Origin: Willaertia magna
Lineage: Eukaryota > Heterolobosea > Eutetramitea > Acrasida > Naegleriidae
Length of the DNA stretch: 16,878 nt
Assembly (NCBI GenBank): GCA_902984215.1
Contig: CADWAF010002759.1
Span: 1 to 16,878 of the forward strand
Reading direction: 5' to 3'
Shown: positions 10,565 through 16,878 of the stretch, one piece after another
Layout of the letters: every line of letters begins with the position of its first letter
How positions within the stretch are numbered: the first letter of the stretch is position 1
Translations under genes and position numbers: made by a program
The notes under the pieces: generated by a model
Seen by the model: the letters and a program-made list of their open reading frames with translations, nothing else
Databases searched by the model: none
Told to the model about the DNA's origin: nothing

Positions 10565-11283
10565 AATATTATTACAAATAATGCTAATTGATCAATTGGT
10601 ACTCTATAGCTTTCTTTTGAAGTAATAAGAAGTTACGGAGTAAATAAATCAATGTATTATAATTGGTGGGAAGGAATGTTATCTGTGCACGGCGAAAAGA
10701 TAACAAAGCAAAAAGCTAAAATCAAAGGTAAATCCTCAGTTGTGATGTTAATTTTCAGATAGGAATAACGGTATAAGATGTTTATCAATAAACAACCTAA
10801 AAGATGATGGTGTTTAAAACTATCGGTAGATTATCTTTTGTTTATGGCTTTTCAACAAAAAACTATTTTCTACGTTTAGGTTGTTTTTTTTAAATTTTTT
10901 GGGATTTTTTAAAAAATTATTTTATTTTGTGAAGAATCTAAATTTGTCAGAAGGCAAATATAGAAATGTGTGAAGGTTTTTTAGTCTTTGCCGGTGAAGT
11001 GCAGCGGCGTCCAACAATGACGTGATATTTAGTCGTTGTAAAGAGTGAACTCCTAAAATTTGGAAGACACAGAAAAACTGCTTTTTGTTACAACTAAAAG
11101 TTGGCCGATGGGCAATAAACTCAAGAATGTGATGGCAAATATTATTCTTCAATGAAAGCTTGGAAGGTTTCTTTAGAAGGAAAGATAAAAATTTACTTTG
11201 TTATCCTATTAAAAGTACAATAGCCTTTAAAATATAATTCCTATAATAACGTTTTATTCAAAAAAAACAAAAGAACGAAGAAA
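10565..11283. promoter_or_regulatory. Large divergent intergenic region, probable paired promoters
   Basis: The longest non-coding stretch in the window separates the Mei2-like gene (minus) from the membrane-hairpin gene (plus), so both promoters are likely here. Visible structure: a 7-bp inverted repeat GTTATCT/AGATAAC at 10678-10704; an A/T homopolymer tract at 10885-10925; a patch of higher GC at about 10990-11045 containing TGACGTGA (11018-11025) inside a possible 8-bp stem (11014-11021 with 11032-11039). A 76-codon minus-strand ORF at 10922-11152 starts with TTG and shows no domain; I do not call it a gene. No tRNA-like cloverleaf was found by eye. Confidence 0.45.
10678..10704. repeat. 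Inverted repeat GTTATCT...AGATAAC
   Basis: Perfect 7-bp arms (10678-10684 and 10698-10704) are separated by 13 bases. Each arm contains WGATAR, the core recognised by GATA-type zinc-finger factors, in opposite orientation, about 115 bp upstream of the Mei2-like ATG. WGATAR is frequent in AT-rich DNA, so function is only a possibility. Confidence 0.35.
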
Positions 11284-11364
11284 ATGAATTCAATTGTGCG
11301 AGCACAAAAACATCTTATCAAAAATATTTACTCTTGCCTCATAAACCTAAATAAATTGTCGTGA
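11284..11364 (+). CDS. Upstream ORF of 26 codons overlapping the next start (TGATG)
   Basis: This small ORF begins with ATG at 11284-11286, preceded by AAGAAA, and ends at TGA 11362-11364. The final A of that stop is the first base of the ATG of the membrane-hairpin gene. The peptide (MNSIVRAQKH...LNKLS) matches nothing I recognise. If the transcript starts upstream of 11284, scanning ribosomes would meet this ATG first and the main ORF would depend on leaky scanning or on termination-reinitiation. No GT-AG intron that would fuse it in frame to the downstream gene is visible. It may be irrelevant if transcription starts after 11286. Confidence 0.35.
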   Translation: MNSIVRAQKHLIKNIYSCLINLNKLS

Positions 11365-12170
11365 TGGTGATAGGAATTAAAGAAGTCTACAAAAGTGTGA
11401 AAAACTCTGCAAAATTTGTTGATTCAACACTTACCAACCAGTTGTCTTCTACATTGGAGAAAACAGAACAACAGGTTGACAATTTTGAAAAAACAATTTC
11501 TTTGGCTCACGATACAATGGAGCGTTTTAATTATGTTCTTGGTATAACAGAGAGTGCAATGTTTAAATTTAATACCCTGAGTGAAAATGGGAGGATTATA
11601 TCTGAAAGATTTAAACAAGAGACGAATGATATAAGTAAATTATCTCTTTCCTCCAACGTATTAAGATTTGCTATTATTTTATTAATGTTAATTAGCGTTT
11701 ATATCATACAATTAACTTTATCTAGTGCCTTTCAAAATATATTTAGTATCATCAATCAATTGATAGGAATCCCCTTACGTTTTTTACAATTAGCATTGAT
11801 TGGGTATTCCATACACTTATCACTACAAGGAATGGCAAGTTTACAAGAGATACCTGCTGAAATTACACCTTCCCCTCCTTTGTTACCTTATTTTCCACCT
11901 GTAAAGGAAAAAACTGTTGATGAAAAGGGTTTGGATTCATCTGCTTCTTGGGTAACTGTTAAAGATAAATCCGATGAGACAACTACAGAAACAGAAAAAA
12001 GTGATCCTTATGAAAGTATTACTGACAGCTCTTCTTCTTCAGTTGACGACCCTCGTGAGCTTCTTTTAGAGGAAGAAAAAACTTTAACTGAAATATGTAA
12101 GGCGGAGGATAACAAAGAAGATAGTAAAGAAACCAAAGAAGTAAAAAGAGACAGTTCTTCATCAGCTTAA
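11364..12170 (+). CDS. Small membrane protein with two-helix hydrophobic region and Ser/Glu-rich tail
   Basis: The protein has 268 residues from ATG 11364-11366 (a GTG three bases upstream is not a plausible eukaryotic start) to TAA. Residues 1-95 are helical and amphipathic, with coiled-coil-like spacing (STLEKTEQQVDNFEKTI). Residues about 99-120 (VLRFAIILLMLISVYIIQL) and about 134-156 (IGIPLRFLQLALIGYSIHL) are hydrophobic and could form a membrane hairpin or two spans, leaving both ends on the same side. A Pro-rich PSPPLLPYFPP segment follows, and residues 195-268 are acidic and serine-rich (SITDSSSSSVDD, KEVKRDSSSSA), a likely phosphorylated cytosolic tail. There is no N-terminal signal peptide. 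I recognise no family; an ER or organelle membrane tether or SNARE-associated type protein is conceivable but unsupported. Its 5' side carries the TGATG upstream ORF. Confidence 0.75.
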   Translation: MVIGIKEVYKSVKNSAKFVDSTLTNQLSSTLEKTEQQVDNFEKTISLAHDTMERFNYVLGITESAMFKFNTLSENGRIISERFKQETNDISKLSLSSNVLRFAIILLMLISVYIIQLTLSSAFQNIFSIINQLIGIPLRFLQLALIGYSIHLSLQGMASLQEIPAEITPSPPLLPYFPPVKEKTVDEKGLDSSASWVTVKDKSDETTTETEKSDPYESITDSSSSSVDDPRELLLEEEKTLTEICKAEDNKEDSKETKEVKRDSSSSA

Positions 12171-12216
12171 CAGGACATCAATAATGTAGGGGTAGTTGTA
12201 CTTCATGGTGCTGTAA

Positions 12217-12222
12217 AATAAA
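12217..12222 (+). terminator. Candidate poly(A) signal AATAAA
   Basis: AATAAA lies 47 bases after the membrane-hairpin gene stop and is followed by a GT-rich stretch (GTTGTGTTTG, about 12252-12261), the arrangement usual for cleavage and polyadenylation. It sits inside the 138-bp gap before the next ATG. Confidence 0.45.
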
Positions 12223-12308
12223 TCTTGTATGCTAGTAATTTCTGTTAAATCGTTGTGTTTGTTTTCCCTCGAAACGTTAGAGAATTAACAATTTGATTTT
12301 GAAAAATA

Positions 12309-14536
12309 ATGAAAGAAGAGGAAGGCGAGGTTTCTACAACGCAACCCAATAGTTCTGAAATTGCTGATGATAGCAAAAGTAATTTTGTTAATGAAGAGGT
12401 GGATTTAGATAAATTAAAACAATCCTCTAGTAATTTTCTCACTGTTTTGCTAGACGCGCAACATTTGGTTTCAACTTTACATGCATTAATAGATACTGTT
12501 GGTAAACATGAAAAAACAATAAAAGAAGTTGCAGATAAGTCTAAACAACAAGATGAATTTCAATCGGAGGTTCAAAATTGGATGAGTAATTTAGTAAAGG
12601 AAAAAGAAGTCGAAAAAGAAATCAGAGAAGAAAAACATCAAGAACTTCTTAAGGCTAAGGAAGAGGCATTCATAAGGGCTAGCTCTGACATTCATATTAT
12701 CTATCAAAAAGATAGAGAAGGATTATTAAGGTTAGAAGCAGATGTTGCAGACTTAATACAAGAAAATAGACAAATAAAACTGAAGATGAAAGAACTTGAA
12801 ACAAAATTAGAGGAAAAAGAAAAGGAGTTAGAGATGAAGCAATCTAAAAGTCTTGAAACATCAGAAAGAGTATTAAGAAAATTAAAGAGAGAAAGGGAGG
12901 CTTCAGTTGTAAATATTGAGGAATTAAAAAAGAAAACAAATGAAATAATTATAAACACAACTAACACTTTTGATGAGCAAATTACTTCTGTAAGAGATGA
13001 GTATAAAAGAGATATTCAAATGAGTTTAATGAATTTAGAAGAGATAATTGATAAAAAACTGGAAACAATAAGAGAATTCCAAACAGCTACTTCAGATAGA
13101 GTTGACAAACAAAGAAATGATCTTGAAGAACAGAAGGAAAAATCTTTGCTTTTCGAAAATAATATTAAAAGTAAATTTGAAACAGAAAAGGAAAAAAACA
13201 CAAAGAATTTTAAGGCTATTGAAAGAGATATAATTAAAACCAATATTTTGACAAACTGTCTGTACGACGTTCTTCAATTAGACAGAACTATAGTCACAGA
13301 TATTCCAGATTGTTATGTTACTGAGAAGTTTCTCACAAAAGATGAATTAGCAGAAAATCCATTGAAGAGACATAGGACAGATATGCCTCGATCTGAGCTG
13401 AATAAGCTTTGGACTGAAAAATTACTAGTAACACCCGCCTTTCTTAGGGTAAAAGAAACATTTAGCTTACTTTTTGATGCTTTTGTAACTTCTAATCAGA
13501 CAGTTTTTTCAGAGTACAAACGATATGTGAGTGAAGAGTTTAAAGGAATTAAAGACAAGCTGAATGATTTTGTAACCTTTAAAGAAATGAAAGTGGCCCT
13601 GGCTGATTTTGATGGACATAAACTGCTTGAAAAACAATATGAACACCTAGAGAGGAATATACAATACATTTTCTCAAATTATTTGAATAGAGATGAGATA
13701 TGGGAAGCGCTAAGACAAAAAGCAGATGAAAAGAATTTAGATACTAAGGCAGATAGGAAAATGATAGTTGGTTTGTTTGACTATTTGAACGAAAAGCTTA
13801 ATAAAATTCTTGGAGATAGTTCCACAGAAGATTTGATGGATGCAATAAGGAAATTGGAGCAACAGTTAGAGCTTAAGGCTGACAGACAAGAATTGGTAGA
13901 CAGTATTCCTACCACCAAACCTCCACCAAACCAAAACATTATTAATATTTTCAAAAATCAGAATTTTGATGTTTTTGAAGCACCACTTCTGCAAAGCAAA
14001 GGGGATTTAGAAGGGAATTCGTTTTCAGGGCAGACTAGGTGTTTGAGTTGCAACAGACCAGTCACAGCACCCTCCAAACAAAAGAGGAATGGCAGTCCTA
14101 CTAAATCGCCCACGAGTGTAAGGTTCGACATAGATGAGGAAACGCCTAAGTTAAAGTCAACTTCGCCACCAGAGTAAGTTATTCTATTGATTTTCAAAAA
14201 TTACTATTGTTTAGGTCGTTTAATCCTGTTTTCAAGTATACATTCAAAGATTCAGACAAGACACTAGAGGAAGAAATGAAAGAAATGGAAAAGGAAAACA
14301 CCACAAACAAACAAACCTTAACCTTGGATTTAAGGAAGGTAGAAAAGTCAATTGAGATTAGACCACAACCACCTAGATCAGCACCTTCCAGAGGTTTTTC
14401 CAGGCCCATGTCTGCCAAACAAAAAGAAGAACCCACAAAAAGGGATGATGGGTCAGCTATGGTTATAAGGGCTATAATTAACAGAACGAAAGGTTCAGAA
14501 ACTGCGAGACTGCCCAGAATTAAAAAAGAATTCTAA
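12309..14536 (+). CDS. Coiled-coil protein resembling the DUF4795 (QRICH2/C16orf96) flagellar family, two exons
   Basis: Exon 1 is 12309-14173 and exon 2 is 14215-14536, encoding 728 residues. Residues about 60-310 are a long Lys/Glu-rich coiled coil. Residues about 365-535 are helical with repeated KAD units (RQKADEKNLDTKADRKM, ELKADRQELVDSI), and a TRCLSCNRPVTAP element follows at 576-588. Tandem KAD-type helices followed by a single C-L-S-C-x-R-P-V motif are what I recall of the DUF4795 domain, found in sperm-flagellum and ciliary proteins such as QRICH2. The C-terminus is basic and disordered (PRSAPSRGFSRPMSAKQK). I infer an axonemal or flagellum-assembly role, which would suit a flagellate-forming protist. 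It has no membrane segment. It lies 138 bp after the membrane-hairpin gene on the same strand and converges on NOP53. The gene model is secure; the family call is moderate. Confidence 0.85.
14174..14214 (+). other. Very short intron in coiled-coil gene (41 bp)
   Basis: The donor is GTAAGT after CCACCAGA and the acceptor TTGTTTAG precedes GTCGTTTAATCC. It is phase 2 and splicing makes a GAG codon, giving PPESFNPVFKYTF. If unspliced, translation stops immediately at the TAA inside the donor (14175-14177). Coding character (Lys/Glu-rich, then basic) continues on the far side for 106 codons. Confidence 0.85.
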
Positions 14537-14589
14537 TTGTAATTTAATTGTAAAATATATCCTTAATACTAATTCATAAATTAACAGTG

Positions 14590-14595
14590 TTTATT
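14590..14595 (-). terminator. AATAAA overlapping the NOP53 stop codon
   Basis: On the minus strand the stop reads TAAATAAAC, so an AATAAA hexamer shares the last base of its sequence with the TAA stop (14595-14597). With only 58 bp to the convergent coiled-coil gene stop, this is the nearest available poly(A) signal for NOP53. Chance occurrence is possible. Confidence 0.35.
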
Positions 14596-15827
14596 TAAAC
14601 TGTGTATTGTCCAACTTTTCTATTGCCCTCCATGTAGGATTTATTTCTAAAGGAACGTTGATCATGTAATTTACGGGCAACACTACCCCATAGTTGTTCT
14701 GAAGTATTTTGTAACATTTGTCTTAATGAAGAAGAAGTACTTAGTGTTTTATGTTTAGCATCCTCACTTGTTGATTGTTCAGAGAATGCCTCATCAATGA
14801 GTTCTTCTTTTGGAATAAAAACGTCATTAGCATCATAAACTGCATTACGTTTAATTGTAGATAATTTCTCTTCTAATCTTTCTTGTTCTCTAATTGGTTT
14901 CATCTTTATAATTTCTTCAATTCTTTGTAATAAATTATCTCTCATCTTACTAATTGAAGTTCTATGCAATAATGCATTATTTGTAGCCATCTCCTTTTTA
15001 CGTTCATGTCTTACTTTTTGAATTTTAGCTAATAATAAACCTTTCCTCTTCGTTTTATTAACTAATTTCTTTTTAAATGATGTTTTCTTAACAATTGGTT
15101 CATTATTCTCTTCTACTTCTTCTTCTTCATTTGGATCTCTAGTTTTTAAAAGTTCTTCTTTTGGTGTTAATCTATCAAGAATTTTATCTAATTTATTAAA
15201 AACTTTATATTCGCCTTCCGATGCTTGTTCTAATGCTTTTTTATATTCACTTAAAGAAGGATTATAAGATTGACCAGTAACAGGTTTATATAAAGCCTTC
15301 TTCGTTTCATTCTTTAATGTATTTTGGAAATCTTCACCCTTCTTTGAAATAACCTTCTTCTTTGTTGAACTAGTTGTCGGATCTGACCAAAAACTTAGTA
15401 AAGAAGAAGTATCTTGTTTTTCTTCTTCTTCTTCTTTATTCTTTTTATGTCTTCTTATTTGTTTTGTTAATTTTATAAGATGTGGATCCCTTTCAGTTTC
15501 TTCTGGTTTTGTGTTATATAAAATAAATTGAGCATTATCTTCTTTCATTGTTTTAGATAATTTATCTCTAAATTCTCTTTTATGTTCATCTCTTTTATGT
15601 TTTAATCTAGTATCAAAATCGAATGGTTTTTTAGCTAATTCTTCTTCATAATTTGTTGTAGGTTCTTTTATATTTGGTAATTTAGTATGTCCAGGTTTTG
15701 GTACATATGGTTTTAGGTTTTCTGGCCAATGTTTTTTAAGTTTCTTTATTTTACCGAAGGTTTCAGCTGATTTTGTTGTTGATTTTGCACGTTCTTTACG
15801 TAAAAGTCTTGTTTTTCTTGTTGTCAT
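14595..15827 (-). CDS. NOP53: NOP53 (GLTSCR2/PICT1) family 60S ribosome-biogenesis factor
   Basis: A single exon of 410 residues from ATG 15825-15827 to TAA. In yeast and animals Nop53 binds pre-60S particles in the nucleolus and recruits the helicase Mtr4 and the exosome to trim the ITS2 part of pre-rRNA. Family landmarks occur in the right order: basic N-terminus; a short motif at about 99-106 (AQFILYNT) where the Mtr4-docking arch-interacting motif (LFxVD type) sits in relatives; a LLSFWSDP element at about 143-150, matching the family DLW motif; GQSYNPS at about 185-191, the hallmark G-x-SYNP; a Lys-rich KKTSFKKKLVNKTKRKG stretch; and a basic C-terminus with SSLRQM and RKLHDQRSFRNK. Length is close to the yeast protein (about 455). 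It converges on the coiled-coil gene. The docking motif looks degenerate, which I list as a finding. Confidence 0.85.
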   Translation of the reverse strand: MTTRKTRLLRKERAKSTTKSAETFGKIKKLKKHWPENLKPYVPKPGHTKLPNIKEPTTNYEEELAKKPFDFDTRLKHKRDEHKREFRDKLSKTMKEDNAQFILYNTKPEETERDPHLIKLTKQIRRHKKNKEEEEEKQDTSSLLSFWSDPTTSSTKKKVISKKGEDFQNTLKNETKKALYKPVTGQSYNPSLSEYKKALEQASEGEYKVFNKLDKILDRLTPKEELLKTRDPNEEEEVEENNEPIVKKTSFKKKLVNKTKRKGLLLAKIQKVRHERKKEMATNNALLHRTSISKMRDNLLQRIEEIIKMKPIREQERLEEKLSTIKRNAVYDANDVFIPKEELIDEAFSEQSTSEDAKHKTLSTSSSLRQMLQNTSEQLWGSVARKLHDQRSFRNKSYMEGNRKVGQYTV

Positions 15828-16072
15828 TCTTTTTCTTCAAAAATCGGAGACGAAAACTAAACTTCAACAATTTGTTGGTTGTAGGTTTTTTTTTGTTCAA
15901 TTTATTTTTTGAATTTTTTTTATTGACCTAATTGGCTGCAAGAGAAAAATCAACAATTTCACTAAGACAACTTGCTAGTTGGTTTGGAATAAAGTAGTAA
16001 AAGAATTAATTTATTATTAATTACTTTATAATGTACAAATTAATACAATAGGAAGTGTGAGATATAATACAT
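15828..16072. promoter_or_regulatory. Intergenic region between kinase and NOP53, probable NOP53 promoter
   Basis: The 245 bp holds the 3' end of the kinase gene and the upstream region of NOP53. A near-palindrome CAACAATTTGTTG (15865-15877) lies about 40 bp upstream of the NOP53 ATG, next to T-rich tracts (15885-15923). No other structure is evident. Confidence 0.35.
16010..16015 (-). terminator. Candidate poly(A) signal AATAAA
   Basis: AATAAA on the minus strand is about 60 bases downstream of the kinase stop codon, in AT-rich sequence. The position suits the 3' end of the kinase transcript. Confidence 0.4.
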
Positions 16073-16878
16073 TTAGTTGTCTGCTGAGCCGCCCACTAGT
16101 GTTAATAAATGTTGGGCTACAAATGAAAAACTAGGTCTTTGACAATCATCATGTTTCCAACATGAATTTATAATTTCAGATAATTCTTTAAATATTTTCC
16201 AACCAATATGTAAAGGTAGTTTACTATTAGTTCTTAATAAATACGTTTTAATCCATTCTAAATTAACATTATCTTGTTCAAATAGATGTGGGAACTTAGG
16301 TAATGGCAATCTTAACTGTTCTTCAAATGCTTGTTTCATAAATCTTAAGGAATCTCCTTCTGAAAATTGTTTAAATGTTATTTTCTCATCTGTTGTCATA
16401 AAACTTGAAATAATTTCATTGTTTAATATATTTGCACTATACAATGAATTTTCTTCAAAAATAAATTCCCACATTACTATGGCAAATGAAAAAACATCAC
16501 ACTTCTCATTGTAATGAGAATTTCCAAATATTACCTCTGGACTCATATAATACAATGTACCAACTTGAGATGTTCTTGTTTGTCTTTCTTTTGATGCAAT
16601 TTTAGAAACACCAAAATCACAAACTCTAGCATGCGTTTTATCTCCACTTAATAAAATATTACCTGGTTTTAAATCTCTATGAATTATAGGAGGATTACGT
16701 TCATGTAGATATTTCATTCCAGTTGCAACATCAATTAAAATTTCAATTTTTTGTTGTAATGGAACTTTCTCAATTTGCTTCTTACATTTATAAATTAAAT
16801 CTTGTAAACTGCCTCCTGACATAAATTCAGTAACCATATATTGTCTATCTTTTGATAAACAAACGCCATAACATGTGA
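16073..16878 (-). CDS. TKL-type protein kinase domain, C-terminal part (5' part outside the window)
   Basis: The frame is open through the right edge, starting TCYGVCLSKDRQYMVTEFM, so the ATG at 16835-16837 is internal and the N-lobe with the glycine loop and ATP-binding lysine lies outside. Visible kinase elements: hinge VTEFMSGGSL, catalytic loop HRDLKPGN (Asp base; Lys and Asn present), metal-binding CDFG, activation-segment GTLYYMSPE, helix F DVFSFAIVMWE and the late CW...CQRPSF arginine. All key residues seen are intact, so this half looks active. HRDLKPGN indicates Ser/Thr specificity; the SFAIVMWE and CW/RPSF pattern is typical of tyrosine-kinase-like kinases. About 110 residues separate MWE from RPSF, roughly twice the usual distance, implying an insertion in the G-helix region. 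The domain ends the protein (VGGSADN, TAA 16073-16075). The substrate is unknown. Confidence 0.9.
   Translation of the reverse strand, partial: TCYGVCLSKDRQYMVTEFMSGGSLQDLIYKCKKQIEKVPLQQKIEILIDVATGMKYLHERNPPIIHRDLKPGNILLSGDKTHARVCDFGVSKIASKERQTRTSQVGTLYYMSPEVIFGNSHYNEKCDVFSFAIVMWEFIFEENSLYSANILNNEIISSFMTTDEKITFKQFSEGDSLRFMKQAFEEQLRLPLPKFPHLFEQDNVNLEWIKTYLLRTNSKLPLHIGWKIFKELSEIINSCWKHDDCQRPSFSFVAQHLLTLVGGSADN

Noticed and set aside
10885..10925. AT palindrome ATTTTTTAAAAAAT as a transcription terminator
   Set aside because: Simple A and T homopolymers pair trivially. There is no gene ending here to terminate.
10922..11152. 76-codon minus-strand ORF in the divergent intergenic region
   Set aside because: It begins with TTG, has no recognisable domain and ends in a Phe/Lys-rich AT tract. 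The region fits promoter DNA better.
8064..15827. A functional cluster of nuclear RNA genes (Mei2-like, coilin-like, NOP53)
   Set aside because: The genes lie on different strands with unrelated genes between them. Adjacency in a compact eukaryotic genome is weak evidence of joint function.

Overview
The window is nuclear DNA of a microbial eukaryote. The genes are AT-rich, carry few and small GT-AG introns (103, 65 and 41 bp), use ATG starts, and sit close together on both strands. All six genes whose 3' end lies in the window stop with TAA. Protein content (a Mei2-like RNA-binding protein, a NOP53 ribosome-assembly factor, a TKL-type kinase, and a coiled-coil protein resembling a flagellar family) points to a free-living protist able to build flagella. 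My best guess is a heterolobosean such as Naegleria, from base composition, compactness and gene content. This is inference, not an identification.

Layout: (1) 1-6345, minus: a very large two-exon gene, cut by the left edge, with six kelch blades followed by a long TPR array. Its reading frame is broken once, near 2820-2860. (2) 6516-7739, minus: an acidic/basic low-complexity nuclear-type protein whose N-terminal part resembles the coilin ubiquitin-like domain. (3) 8064-10564, minus: a two-exon Mei2-like protein with three RRMs. (4) 11364-12170, plus: a small protein with a two-helix membrane region, preceded by a short upstream ORF that overlaps its start codon. (5) 12309-14536, plus: a two-exon coiled-coil protein with DUF4795-like features. 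(6) 14595-15827, minus: NOP53. (7) 16073 to beyond 16878, minus: the C-terminal two-thirds or so of a TKL kinase domain, cut by the right edge.

Genes 3 and 4 diverge from a roughly 0.8 kb intergenic region, the largest in the window and the probable site of two promoters. Genes 5 and 6 converge with only 58 bp between stop codons. Other gaps are 138-324 bp. I see no tRNA, rRNA, transposon, CRISPR array or sign of recent transfer.

The genes do not form a pathway. Three neighbours probably act on nuclear RNA (Mei2-like, coilin-like candidate, NOP53), but in a eukaryote this adjacency is weak evidence of shared function. The items most worth a second look are the kelch-TPR giant and its frame break, the coilin-like protein, the TGATG upstream ORF, and the unusual Mtr4-docking region of NOP53.
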